Shown: piece after piece, positions 1 to 11,892 of the stretch | Numbering within the stretch: the first letter of the stretch is position 1 | Layout of the letters: each line of letters opens with the position of its first letter | From: Diphasiastrum complanatum | Lineage: Eukaryota > Streptophyta > Lycopodiopsida > Lycopodiales > Lycopodiaceae | Reading direction: 5' to 3' | Length of the DNA stretch: 64,000 nucleotides | NCBI GenBank assembly: GCA_029204225.1 | Contig: CM055100.1 | Coordinates: forward strand, 30,566,149-30,630,148 | Translations under genes and position numbers: made by a program | Notes under the pieces: model-generated | Told to the model about the DNA's origin: nothing | The model's input: the letters and a program-made list of their open reading frames with translations, nothing else | The model's database searches: none

Positions 1-921
1 CGATCTCAGATCCATCCGATGGTGGGTTCCAAAGTGATTGGATCTTGCTTATACATTAGGATGTTGTCTGGATCTCAAGGATCTGATCGATCTGATTGAC
101 CGAAAGTGAATTTTAGGCCTTTTACAATGGTTTTTCCTTGATAATTTTTTATCCCTTGCACTGATTGACCTGAGATTTTGACAATAGCTGGATCTGATGC
201 AGATCTTTCCACTGATCTGGTTTGCGAGGGTTCTCTTGTGCGAGGGTTGGCCGTGCGAGGGTTCTTTAGCTGTTTTTGCAGATAAAAAACCTGATATCTC
301 TCTAATATTTGGGAAGTAACTCTTGCAAGGCTCACAGTAGCTAGATCTGAGTCAGATCTCACTATAGAATTCTCTACGAGAGTTAACTCCTGCAAGAAGT
401 GAAAATTTCACTATATGCGAGGGTTGAAAACCATTTTTTTTGGCTTGATCTTCCTTTAAATCTCAAAACTAACTCGCGAGGCTTCATCACTGATGTAAAT
501 TGACATTCTGAATCGATTGAGAGGGTCTGCGAGAGTTCTTACTGGAAGAATTTGCTGGATCTTCACTTTTTAGTGATTTTTTAGCACGTAAGTCCAATTT
601 TCTGCTCACTGGAATCAAACTAACTCTCGCAAGCTTTTCCGTGTCATGGTCTCACTTAGATGGAACTTCAAAGGGCTCTGCAAGAGTTCTTATAAAGATT
701 TGAATTTTTTTGGAGTTTTTCAAGGGTTTTTTGAATTTTTTATAATTTTTCTCTGATTTTTACAATCTGCTTGGAACTAACTATTGCAGGCTTCTATGCA
801 AGTCTGGGACAGTACCCTGGAGCTGCTGCTAGTCATGAATTCACACTGGTTCTGGAGATATAAAAATTTGATGAGATTTTAGGCTCTTTTTCCCTCCAAA
901 ATTGTAGATTGGTGTGTTTTT
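1..921. repeat. AT-rich DNA with diverged tandem repeats
   Basis: No recognisable gene. The phrase aactaact followed by a gcgaggc or gcaagct variant recurs near 465, 617 and 774, and gagttctta recurs near 533 and 683, giving a diverged repeat of about 150-157 bp between roughly 370 and 860. A shorter motif, tgcgagggtt, occurs three times in quick succession near 228-262 and again near 416. A 106-codon open frame on the minus strand (75-395) shows no family features and is treated as chance. What the repeats belong to is unknown; they may be the leader of the decayed coding tract that follows. Confidence 0.5.
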
Positions 922-2598
922 TTGGGTTTTTTTTGGCTGGTTGGTTTGGGTTTCAAGCCCTTAGAGGCTGTTTGGAGTCTTCCTTCTGTTAATTTCCTTT
1001 CACCTATACCTATTGGCCTCTGGAATCTGATGACTCATCTGACAACAAAAGAGATAGAAGTCTACAAATTGGCTGCTCTACACAAAAATCCTTCACTTGA
1101 GACTCTTGTTTCTTTTGATACCATTAGTCGCATGAACAAATTTGAACCCTCTCGTTGCCCCTCTGAGCAAGTATGGGCCAGGACCAGAGGACACTTTGAG
1201 ACTGGCTTCAATAGAATGAACTTACACCAAGCCATAATCTGGAACTAGAAAAGACCCTTCTTCAAATGTAGATGTGGTGAAAAGTGTAAAAATAGCTCTT
1301 CCATCATTTGGTTTGATCATGCTATCTGGTTCATTATGAATAACCTTACCAAGTTTTTTCCTTGTGATTCTCTCCAAAATCAGATTAACACTTTTTTCAT
1401 GTAGCTAAATAAACTTACTAGGGATGTGGTAAAATCACATATTACTTTTCTCTTTATCTGCAAATACATGATGCTGCCTCTATTGAACTTGCCAAAGATT
1501 CCTTTGCCAAATTACTTGCACCTTTGGGAGATGTTGAAAATATCCGAGAAATAGAGCGCCTTTTAGAACGTCCCAGTTTTTCTACCCTACTTCCAGAACT
1601 CAAACAAACGGATGGGCTCTTTCAATTTGAACAATCCGAATTCAGTCGTTGCCGGTTCATGAATGAATAAGAAAAAACGTGGCTCAGATTTCAAAGCAAA
1701 GGAAGGACAAAGCAGTGGCAACAAAGATGACTTACCAACCTAAAAACTAAATTTTTACAGATCCTAATCGATGTGCAGGACGAAGAAGGAACAATTAGAA
1801 GACAAATCAGTGTGTCAGCAATTGGACGTCTCCAATTTTCCACTAGTAGCGACTCAAGGAGACTGTTTTTACATTTATGTTAACGAAATAGAGTATTTGA
1901 GTTTATCCATGTGAAGTATTTCTACGCTCACGTTTTACGCATAATTTTTGGTATTGTTGACGAACTCTTTTATGATATTACCTTCGGTTGGACTTATCTA
2001 CCAAGTGTTAAAAGTGAATGGTATTTTCCTTATGATGTATTTTGCCAATTTGATATAGACAACCTTGATCTTTGTCAATGTGACACTTTTAACCGTTTCA
2101 AAAATTTTATCCCTGAAAAGTTTGGCCATGTCGTTTGCACAGACTGTAATATTGTTAAGAGCTCTCTACTACAAAAATCTTTAGAAAAAGGCCTAAATCA
2201 TATAACTCTAAGACAAGCTAATGTGAAAGAAGTTGCTCTAGAACTTTATGACAGATGGTTTAAACTTATGGGACTCCTACCTTCTTATACTTCTTTATAT
2301 GGTAATACAAAAAAGGAACATGCTACTTTCTGTAAAAATATCGCTTTAAGTTACATTAGAAAGGGTCAATGGCTTCATGGAAATACTGAGTCTCTTTCCA
2401 AAAATAGGATTGCTAAGGATGAACTACATTGGCTTACAGACTCTCTATACTTTAATGGTATTGATAAAGCACAATATAATCCCTGTTTCATGTGTAAATT
2501 CTTCGCACAAAATTTGGCCATAAAATGACTCAACAGTCTAGATTTCACTCCTTTTCCTTATGATCAATCTAATTATGTGGAGGATTCCTTGTCATGAC
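922..2598 (+). pseudogene. Unrecognised long decayed coding tract
   Basis: Two open blocks (922-1248 and 1911-2528) are the ends of one longer tract. From 922 to about 1460 the first frame reads on through stops at 1249 and near 1399. A one-step frameshift near 1460 leads to a frame that runs to 2598 with stops at 1668, 1728, 1881 and 2526. Read through these breaks it would be a protein of about 550 residues. Visible features are a cysteine cluster FKCRCGEKCK after the first stop, an acidic/basic stretch HDAASIELAKDSFAKLL, and further Cys pairs (CQC, CTDC, CFMC) in the last 205-codon block. I do not recognise the family. Its even decay and its transposon surroundings suggest a dead mobile-element or integrated viral gene, but that is inference. 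Confidence 0.45.
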
Positions 2599-2640
2599 AT
2601 GGGCCATCATGCTCTTGGCATTAACATGGGCCTTTGGACT

Positions 2641-2940
2641 GAGGTGAGTGGCTGATTTGTAGTTGTATTCTATTGGCCTTACAATAGACTTTGAACTTGG
2701 TGGAGATAAATACTCCCCCTCCATCAGAGCGTAGGGCTTTGATTCTTCTCTGGTTCAAATTTTCTGCTGATGTCTTGAACTTCATGCAAAATTTGAAGTT
2801 ATTCCTTCAAGAAAAAAGTTGTAGTCCTCCAAGAGAAGTCATCAATAAAAGTCAATAAGTAGACAACTCCCCCTTTGGAAACAATATGCATAGGGCCACA
2901 AATGTCCACGTGTACAAGATCTAGCAAATTTCTAGAAGTA
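2641..2940 (-). pseudogene. Ty1/copia integrase remnant
   Basis: The minus strand reads LDLVHVDICGPM, then GGVVYLLTFIDDFSW and TTTFFLK, the start of the copia integrase core, where the D of VDICGP and the second D of FIDDFS are the expected landmarks. After a stop and a frame change it continues as FKVYCKANRIQLQISHSPQ, matching the region before the integrase catalytic E. Integrase would insert element cDNA into the genome, but this copy is only about 100 codons long and broken in at least two places. No RT follows on the same strand, so the piece is truncated on both sides. Confidence 0.75.
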
Positions 2941-3212
2941 TGGACTGTATAAAAAACTGTAGGACTTCTAGCATGCTTACTGATTTTTAGAGTTTGACTT
3001 TTTAAAGTTATATTAGTCTAAAAGCATTTGAATAAACACTTTTGAAAAGTGTGGGAAACTATAGAACACGAGTTTTGGAGAGATCCTATTTGAGTAGTAG
3101 AGGCATTGAATCTAGTCACAAAAATAGTAGGGTTTTCATTATGGAGGGATACCGAAGTTTAAATTTAAATTTGGACCTGTTATAAAAGGATGTAACTCAT
3201 GGGAAGAGAAGA

Positions 3213-3717
<505 letters not shown>

Positions 3718-4200
3718 CCATCTCATCCGGCATATACAGTTAGCACACTCTCTCAATTTTTGTAGAAACCAAGAATCCAACATTAGAAAGTACTCAAAGA
3801 GTGATGAAGTATATTCAGGCGACAAAGAACCAAGTTCTTTGTTATTCTTGTGACTTTGCTATAACATTGTGCTTATTTGGCTATTCTAATTCGGATTGGG
3901 TAGGAGACTTAGACACCAGAAAGTCTACTTCTATCGTCTGCACCAGTTTCTTGGAATAGCAAAAAACAGAATCAATCTCATTATCCTCAATTGAAACTGA
4001 ATATGTAGTAGCAACACAAGCAACTAAAGAAGCCATTTGACTTAGGCTTCTTGTACAGGATTTTAATTCAAATAGAACAAACCAACCACCATCCATTGAG
4101 ATAATATCAATTGCATTCAACATACTCTCAATCCTAGATTTCATTATATGACTAAACATATAGAAATTCAATTTCATTCTGTTCAAGAGAAAGTACATAA
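3718..4200 (+). pseudogene. Ty1/copia RNase H remnant
   Basis: Broken frames give HPAYTVSTLSQFL, then KYIQATKNQVLCY, GYSNSDWVGDLDTRKST, SLSSIETEYVVATQATKEA and a degraded final block. This is the standard order of the copia RT tail and RNase H: the DxRP-like start, the YSDSDWAGD..DTRKST block with its catalytic D, and the ISLSSxEAEY block with its catalytic E. Stops and at least one frameshift make it nonfunctional. RNase H would remove the RNA strand during reverse transcription. Its neighbour on the left, also copia, is on the opposite strand, so the two are separate insertions or one rearranged element. Confidence 0.8.
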
Positions 4201-4905
4201 TGTTAAATATGAAGATTATATAAGTGTTTGAAGTCGAATTAATTCCACTTCAAATCCCATTTGATTCAGTTGCCTCTATATACATTACCAGCTATTCTAT
4301 TCAGGTATCCATAGATATTTACTCGGGAACCTGCTACAGATGAAGAACCTATAGAAATACACAGAAGTTCGAGATAGGTTTGCAACACTAGCTTTGACGA
4401 ACTATCGACACCATCAACTTGATAATCTTTGGAAGACATTCGAACCTAACGGCTACAGCTCACATCTCCAGGACTATCATTACTACTATTGAACGAGACT
4501 TCACGCCTGCTTCACTATACGTTCAACCCAAAGGCTGATGTGTAATAGAGCAACACAGTGTTCATATATATACAGAGTAAGATGCATAGATACACAGAGA
4601 GTCAGATCAGATGTATCGCATCAATAATGTATTTGCTGAGATGTCTAGCACTATAGTTCAGTTCTAAACTGTTCTTCTAGGATTGTATACTGATAAGTAG
4701 ATTTTCTTATAGCAATTTTATGTACATTCATGCAATTTTAATATACTCAAAGTTTTTTAAATCATTGTATAATGCGTGGATTATTATTGATGCTTCTACT
4801 TTTTGATTGTGAATTGAATACTCCCTATTATCCTTACGTCCAATCAACTGAGTCGAAGTGCAGAATCACGATTGTCCTTGACGCCTTTGAATTTTGTGAA
4901 TATGG
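4201..4905. other. No gene seen; possible LTR tail of the copia remnant
   Basis: Follows a copia RNase H directly, so it is where the 3' LTR of that element would lie, but no clear polypurine tract or TG...CA ends could be fixed. A TATA-like stretch lies near 4566-4572. No open frame is supported. Confidence 0.35.
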
Positions 4906-5079
4906 TGGTGCCTTTTTATTGTGTTGACACTTGTCGAGCCCATGCATGTTGGGGCTTTTGGCATATGTACAGTTTTCTCTCTATAATCTAAAGCTTTTGT
5001 TGTGCCATATTTGAGAGCTTGTGAGGAGGGTCTATGGTGATTGATTGATGTGATCTGCATACTGCACTAGATCCTAACA
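4906..5079 (+). repeat. Partial 5' LTR of the noncoding element
   Basis: Matches the last 174 bp or so of the LTR at 9243-9701, from ggtgccttttta to the terminal ctaaca, with scattered substitutions. The upstream part of the LTR is absent; the join is near 4906. Confidence 0.85.
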
Positions 5080-5093
5080 TGTATCAGAGCGGC
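5080..5093 (+). promoter_or_regulatory. Primer-binding site (initiator tRNA type)
   Basis: Reads tgtatcagagcggc directly after the LTR end. It resembles the tggtatcagagc site complementary to plant initiator tRNA-Met, with one g missing near the start. Confidence 0.7.
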
Positions 5094-8000
5094 AGGGTGA
5101 TGCAGTTATGCACGATCCGGTGGAGCTATGGGATAGCGTCTTTCACCATGAATAATGGCACGAGGAGTGTCTCAGGAGAGAGGACTTCAAGTGGGGTATC
5201 GTCAGTTCGGATGACAGGAGACAACAAAGTTCCTTCGATTGGAGCTTCAAGAAAGATCAAAATGATCGTTGCAGGTGAATTCTGAGAAGAATTCATGGAA
5301 AATCTTGCAGTTTCAATTGTTTCGGGGAAACCATCGTTGGTGGCTTAGTTATTCACTGTGTGGACAGTTGTTTGGCGAAATGGGGCTTGTAACGGATTCG
5401 CAAAGAGTAGTGACAGAGCCATAGAAATTTACAGAAGCAAATTGGGTGGAAATATGAGAGAATTGCGGAATTTTCAGATTCTATATGCTATTGAAGGCTT
5501 TCTAAAAAAAGCGGACTGTTAGCAGACAATTGGACACCAATCTCCGAGCTGTAAATTTGATCACTGAGTTGGAGGTAGGGCGACCTCACTCAGATCTAGA
5601 ACTGCAAGAGTCTCTAAAATAGCCTGGCAAATGGCTAAGAATGCTGAAAAATAGCCAACAACGGTTTACAGGTAGGAAATTAATGATTTCTCTTTATAGA
5701 AAATCATTTTTGATGATATAAAAGGCTGTAATTGGGCGCCTTGGCAGCTCAACCCAGGAGGCAGGAGGCCATGGGTGGCCGTGGAGAGGCCAATCTATTG
5801 TATCAGACTCCACGATGGCAGCCATAGCTAAGAGAAAAAGGAGAGAAGGAAAGCATGGAGGAGAAGAAGCCGTGAACCTCGCGCGCGGCCAACTAGACCT
5901 GCCCGGTAGCGTCTCCAAGAAGATTGCGGCTGCAAGAGCTCGGATCATCGCGTGATAGCATGTGTCACCGTTAGATCAGGTTAAGATGAAATCAACACTC
6001 TAGATTGCGTGAATGAAGAACAACATGGATCGTCCGATTAGACTGGACCGATGGATGGAGGCAGAAGGGGCCCGAAGGGCCATGTGCACTTATTTTTCAA
6101 TAAAAATCTTCACCTTGAAGTTCAAATTGGACCCAAAGGACATAAATGCCATTTTTTCATTAAGAAACTTCGAAAATAAGTTCCAGTTCAAAATGCAAGG
6201 AATTCTTTTGGAAGGGCCTAACTAAGGCTAGAGGGCACCTTTTTTGGTCATCCTTGGGCCAAAATGACTCCTAAAACTGGCTGCTCAGAGCTAGCAAACA
6301 AAGCGACGTCACAAAGCTGGGAAAAACACATTTCAGGGGGTTTTTGTCACCATTCTAGTGAGCGGAGTGCAGGTGACCTAGTGATGGGCTACTTCACCGT
6401 TTGGGTACCGTAGGGCCAAATTTGGGGCTATTTTTGGCTGATGAAATCTGCTACAAGGTAGTACAATGAGACATAATCACTTCTAAATCATTATTACTTA
6501 CTCCTGACAAGGTAACATGGTGTTTGGAAGCGATAAATGCAGTATGGGGGCAATTGATAGCGAAATTGTGTGGAGAAAGCCAGTTTTGATGACAGAAGTG
6601 CAGTTTGGTGGCGTGACTACTCATCATTGGCGACGATTTTGAGAGGGCAAGCAATGCCGGTTACAAGTGAAAAATTCTTGTGATCAGGTTCAACTCTTGG
6701 GGTCCAAACCGACCAACGTTAGGTGCGTTTTGGAGGAACGCTCTCACAAGTACGATCAGTAGTGGTATTGTCGAGTCAAGCGATAGCTGCATTGACACAT
6801 GCATCTGTAGCTTGGAAATTTCTCGTTCGGAGGAAAATATGGGCTAGCTTGGAGGTACACACATTTTGACGGTTACGGGTGATGGAAGTGCAAGGTGGTG
6901 CCAGCTGGAAGCCATTGGGCAAGATAGCGGATTTGCATTGGACAAACTGTGTGTGGCACACATGGGTCAACGATCACACTTTGGATGCTTTTGGAGAGTA
7001 GTAAGTGTGATGATTTTGTGATTTTGCAATTAGTAAGTCAGTTTTGATCAAGTCATTGTAGCTATGGAGCACTGTACCAGGTTTGTCATCGAAGAGATAC
7101 ACTTCAACTGCCAGTTTGGGTAAGTCAAGTCAATTTGCCGTATCAGTATTGCATCAGGAATGCAAATTCTAGTGATCGTTTGGTTTGGGCCATGGAAGAT
7201 CTCACAGGTTCACTTGGAGGGATATTGTCATGCATAGTCATGTGGGGGACTTGGTGGTGGCTTTAGAGTTCACATCTCAATGTATTCTCAGGGAGTGATT
7301 TAGAACCATTCACAAGAGCAGCTTGGAGCTTGCTTGGGGGAATACAGGTGGGGCACTACAGGGTAGATGCTCAGATCTTCATGATCAGGGATGGCATTGG
7401 GATACCTGATAGGGATGGACTGCAGGATGATGATCATCAGTGGACAACTATCTCATATTGGACTTGAGTCATAGACAAGACTTACATGTGCAATTGATGA
7501 TGGAATTGGAAAGCTGCAAACGCAAATGGGCAAAGCGTGAAGCTTTGAGAGCCAGCTCGAGGATGAAGAGCTGATGGAGATTGCAACGTTGGGTGTGATT
7601 GAAGGGCAAACACTCTGATGGGTGTTTTGCTAGCGATCTATTGTAGGGGACACTGATGGCGAGGACTTCATGGTGTGCTCATTTGGGAGTACAAGATGGC
7701 ATTACAACAGGGGGCCGGTCTTTGGCATTGGCATCGATGGGGAGGCATCTACCATCACGGGCGTGGATAAGCTACCTATAGCTTTCATGCATTTTGTTGT
7801 ATTTGCAGGAGTCTAGACTTGGTATAGGTGTTGGAATCTGCTTGATTCAGATCCACTGGTGGTGAGATCATGGATAAGCCTAGAGGAAGTCACTTGGAGC
7901 CATATACCTCAGTACGATCAGGGAGACAGTAGTCTCGGGATCCCATGAACGATGACTCATGGATGAGCTTGTGTTGGCATGGTGTCGGGTGGCACATAGC

Positions 8001-8850
8001 CAAGGAGAGCGAGCGACACTACTAGAAGCTAGGAGGAGTAGATGATGCTTTGGTGATCGGCTTGGATAGCAAGATGGTGACCTAGGGACGGGTCAAGCCT
8101 ACTTGGAGGTAGGTGGCATGGAGTGTACCCGATGTGGTACATATCTTGAGGGCATGGAGTGCATTATGGGGTGATGTGGATCCAGCATGCCCATGGTTGT
8201 GAGTCGACAGGGATGGAGATGGTTGCTCAGGGAGTGATAGTTGATACTTTGGCGAGTGATCAGGTGAGCTGCATGGTTATATGCACAGTTGTCTCCAGGT
8301 GGTGTCACATGTTGTGGTGAGATAGGGTCCTTGGAGGGAGGCCTATGTACTGGTTAAATTAGAGTTGTCAATGTCAAGCACGAGAAGTTGAGCCTACATG
8401 GGATGTAGGACAAGCAAATCATCATTAGTATCTCTGGGAGATGGGCGAGCTACTCAAGGATAGCCTATGGTGAGGTTTGCTACATATTCATTGAGTCTTT
8501 GGTAGATTCTTGTGCTTGGAGCATGAGGAATGGATGGGAATCAGCTTTCTGGACCTATTGGATAGATATGCTTGGACGTGAAGGCATCTTGGTGACATGT
8601 GCTGGCCATGGTTGAGGACCTGATTTGGAGACCAGTAATGTAGCAGCGGATATTACCACAGTTTGCGCAAGCCTGGTCATGTATTTGATGTATTTGTATT
8701 GGTTTGCATGAATGTGTGCTTGCATGTTACCTTGTCACGATGGTCTAGATATGAGTCGGAGCTGTATATGGTTGTGCATTTGCTATGCAGAAACAAAGTA
8801 GTCATTTTCTGCTCCTTGACTTGTCATTATGTCTAGTAGCTGTCTATCTG

Positions 8851-9029
8851 GTGAGGGTACAATCTTATGGTGGCAGTAAGATTTCCTTAGGTTGAGCCTC
8901 AATCACTCATTTATGTCAGCTTTACAGGTTTGTGCTTGTAAGTGCCTGCTAGGATGTCAGCCTAGCTAGATGGAGGATGTAAGTCTCATGATGGCAGTGG
9001 GATTTCCTCAGTTTGAGCCATGTCGCTCA
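8851..9029 (+). repeat. Diverged duplication inside the noncoding element
   Basis: A block of about 55 bp containing atggtggcagtaagatttcc, ttgagcc and cactcat near 8856-8912 is repeated in diverged form at about 8979-9029 (atgatggcagtgggatttcc). The spacing is close to 125 bp. Confidence 0.6.
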
Positions 9030-9231
9030 TGTGGTCCACTTGTGTTCAAGTCGGATTGGGGACGAGTCAGTTGGTTGAGAGTGTGGTAGACTCTTTATAT
9101 GAGCATTGTGTTTGTGGTTTGATGGTGTGTTTGAGTGTGAGTCAAGTCAGGGTAGCATGGATATGCATAACATCTTTTGGACACTCCAGATGCTGCTGCA
9201 ATATATTTCTTTACTCTTATTACATTTGAGC

Positions 9232-9242
9232 TTAAGAGGGAG
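9232..9242 (+). promoter_or_regulatory. Polypurine tract of the noncoding element
   Basis: ttaagagggag lies immediately before the 3' LTR start tgttag, the usual place for the plus-strand primer. Confidence 0.7.
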
Positions 9243-9701
9243 TGTTAGAAATCAATTTTGATCTGATTCATTCATGTAAGCTCTAAATGTGATATTGTAA
9301 TTAGTGTACAGTTAATTAGATTTACTGTATTTGTTTGTGTTCGGGATGTGACCCGCTATGGACATATCGGTCGGGCACTGATCCCGTAGTCGGCTACTTG
9401 GGTTAGCCGAGTAGCCACACATGGAGAAATTAGCCTGTACAGTGTATTTTTTCCGGTTTAAGCTATGCTCAAGGGCATGTCATGGGTTTGGTAGTATTTT
9501 AGCCCATGTTGGGCCTTGTAGTTAGATAGGTGCCTTTTTAGTGTGTTGACAGTTGTCGAGCCCATGCATGTTGGGGCTTTTGGCATATGTACAATTTTCT
9601 TTTTGTAATCTAAAGCTTTTGTTGTGCCATCTTTGAGAGCTTGTGAGGAGTGTCTATGGTGATTGACTGATGTGATCTGCATACTTCACTAGATCCTAAC
9701 A
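9243..9701 (+). repeat. 3' LTR of the noncoding element, 459 bp
   Basis: Begins tgttag and ends ctaaca, a 6-bp terminal inverted repeat with the TG...CA ends of LTRs. Its last 174 bp match 4906-5079. Confidence 0.88.
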
Positions 9702-10673
9702 GGATTTTAACAGTCATATGTGACATGCATGCAGATTAAGATAGTGAAATGGCCAAATTTGGGCTAGTAGGAACTCGAGGTACCATAAATGCATTAAGTC
9801 CTAGTTGTCCAAAGTGACATGCAAGGCATGCAAGAATTGTTGTTGACACATGCAAGTGAATTTGTACATTAGTAGTGTAGAATTTGCCACATGTAGAAAG
9901 TGAGTAGAAGTAGGTGGATCAATATGCTTGTAAAGTGATATGTGTTACTATTTTGGTAGGATACACTTTGTAGATGTGTAGAAAAGTGGTTGCATGCTAG
10001 TACTACCATGAGCTATCATCATTCCCTATTTATGTAATGAGAATCCTCACTATTCACGATGATAAATCAAACATTGTAGCAAAACCATGTCAATTTGGAT
10101 TGTGATTTTGTAAGCTTCTATTGTGATTCTCTCTCTAACTCGAGGAGAGCCTTTTTCTCATGTGATAAATTTCATTGTACTTTCTCACACGTGTGGAATG
10201 TAGTTACTTTTGATTATTTGCATTATGGATTGTGTTCTAGCCTTGGATTCTAGTGTTAGATTGTGAATTTCACTCTAATTGTCATCTAGGTGCTATCACA
10301 AAGCTTAGGGAAGGTCATTGACACATTTGTGGTTTCCCCACACGTGTGACTTGTTGGTTTTTTCACACAAGTTTGATGCAGAAGATCGCACTTCTAATAG
10401 ACTGTTTTGCACTCTACTATTGCTGAAAGTTTAGCATTCCATTCCTAGCTTTGAATGATAATCTTAGGTCATTGTCCATGGTATGTGTTGGCCTCAAAAT
10501 TTTAATCACAATGTTCTCATTTTTTCTCTCTTCCTAGGTCTTTGACCTATAACTCATATGAATATTTCAATAATATCATAATTTTTTTGAGCAAAAAGAT
10601 AAAGACATCTCTAATTGGCCCTTTTTGAACCTTATCACATTCCTATCCATGTGTGCACTGGAAGTCAAACTTC
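9702..10673. other. No gene seen
   Basis: AT-rich DNA between a 3' LTR and a tRNA-like retroposon. No supported coding frame or RNA gene. Confidence 0.5.
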
Positions 10674-10792
10674 AAACCTCAAGGTGATGCTTCTTGGTTT
10701 CCAAGGGTAGGCTCGAACCTGGGACCAAAGAAACTTTGGATGCCAAGCTGACCAGCTGAGCCAATCCCGTTGGATTAAACCTCAAGGTGATG
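10674..10792. repeat. 16-bp target-site duplications around the retroposon
   Basis: aaacctcaaggtgatg occurs at 10674-10689 and again at 10777-10792 without mismatch, directly bounding the tRNA-like insert. Confidence 0.88.
10690..10776 (-). mobile_element. Short tRNA-derived retroposon (SINE-like)
   Basis: On the minus strand the sequence has a tRNA box A-like stretch, ttggctcagctggtcag, and about 40 nt further a box B-like stretch, ggttcgagcc, the two parts of an RNA polymerase III promoter. The 87-bp insert is flanked by perfect 16-bp direct repeats (10674-10689 and 10777-10792), the mark of LINE-type retroposition. It is too degenerate to fold as a working tRNA, and it ends soon after the tRNA-like part, so it is either a truncated SINE of the Au kind or a tRNA retropseudogene. 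The family name is a guess; the insertion signature is clear. Confidence 0.75.
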
Positions 10793-11118
10793 AAAGAGAA
10801 CACTTCTACAAGCCTCGAAGATTGACTAGCTGCTTTTCACCATGACTACTTGATGATATATTTTCATTTCATAGATTGTACCACATTTACAATAGCCCAT
10901 ACATTTACAATAGCCCAAGTACCACCATCATGGTAAGGCCTTTGTGTATGGTGGAGCTAAATCCAACCTTGAGTTGGTGGTCAGAGGGGGTTTTTTGGCC
11001 TCAACTGAGACCCTTCCACTACCCTCTATATGAGACTTTGAGCATAAGTGTGCTACCTTATGTTATTTAAGTGTTTTAAAGGCAGACATAATGCTCTGGA
11101 GGTAGGCCAATCTAGCAT

Positions 11119-11176
11119 ATTGTCAGGCCCCTATTGTGTGTGACCATATTGCCAGACCCCTATTGTGTGTGACCAA
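11119..11176. repeat. 29-bp tandem duplication
   Basis: Two adjacent copies of a 29-bp unit containing cccctattgtgtgtgacca, differing at a few positions. Confidence 0.8.
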
Positions 11177-11652
11177 ATTATTCTTGTTTTTGAACAAATG
11201 TATGTATAGTAGATTCTCTAAGTATGGAGACCTTTTTAAATGGGCTCCAAAGAGACATATTGCTTTTTTTTGGAGTAGTTCCTTGCAGCTATGTAATATA
11301 TGATGCCAAAATGTTAGCTACACCATAAATATTTTCAAGAATAAATGAACATAATTGTTGTGTTGCCTTTTTAACTATGTGGGTAGGAGGCATGAATATA
11401 TGTAAATTGCTTTCTTGGTACTAATATACAAACAAGGAAAAACTAGAACTCCCTTGTTTTGGAGTTAGGGTCCACAAGGACATGGAAGACTTCGCAACGA
11501 TTTGCGTGACTTGGTGGGTGACGATTGTCAAAATGGCATCCATGGCAAGTGAGGATGGCGCACAATTTCCACCAAAGCTACCAGGCTACCAATGCATTTA
11601 GAGTAAGGCCTAACATCTTGTTTTGTGAATCATGAATGGTGGAGGGAGTGGG

Positions 11653-11892
11653 CTAGCCACCCACTCATGATTGGCATCTGAAGTCACCTTCCATGCCTCT
11701 AATAATGGGGGTTGCTTATGGAAATTCTATGGGCACTCAATCTACAAATGCACTAGCCACCCACTCATGATTGGCATCTGAAGTCACCTTCCATGCCTCT
11801 AATAATGGGGGTTGCTTATGGAAATTCTATGGGCACTCAATCTACAAATGTTATTCCATAAAAATTCTATGGGCACCCAATCTACAAATGCA
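11653..11892. repeat. Perfect 100-bp tandem duplication plus partial third copy
   Basis: The 100-bp unit beginning ctagccacccactcatgatt at 11653 is repeated from 11753 with no difference seen until 11850. The last 30 bp or so of the unit (attctatgggcac...) recurs once more to 11892 with one substitution. The near identity implies a recent event. Confidence 0.92.

Larger units (their letters stand above)
4906..9701 (+). mobile_element. Noncoding LTR retrotransposon (LARD-like), 5' truncated
   Basis: Two copies of one LTR frame this interval: a 174-bp piece at 4906-5079 and a full 459-bp copy at 9243-9701. A tRNA-primer-like site follows the first and a polypurine tract precedes the second, so orientation is +. 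The roughly 4160-bp interior has no domain of gag, protease, RT or integrase in any frame; its open frames are all under 85 codons and without motifs. This fits the class of large non-autonomous LTR elements that depend on enzymes of partners. An alternative is an element whose coding part has decayed beyond recognition. The missing left part of the 5' LTR prevents a target-site check. Confidence 0.65.

Noticed and set aside
10690-10776. Possible tRNA gene
   Set aside because: Boxes A and B are present but no acceptor stem or cloverleaf can be formed, and target duplications show it is a retroposed copy.
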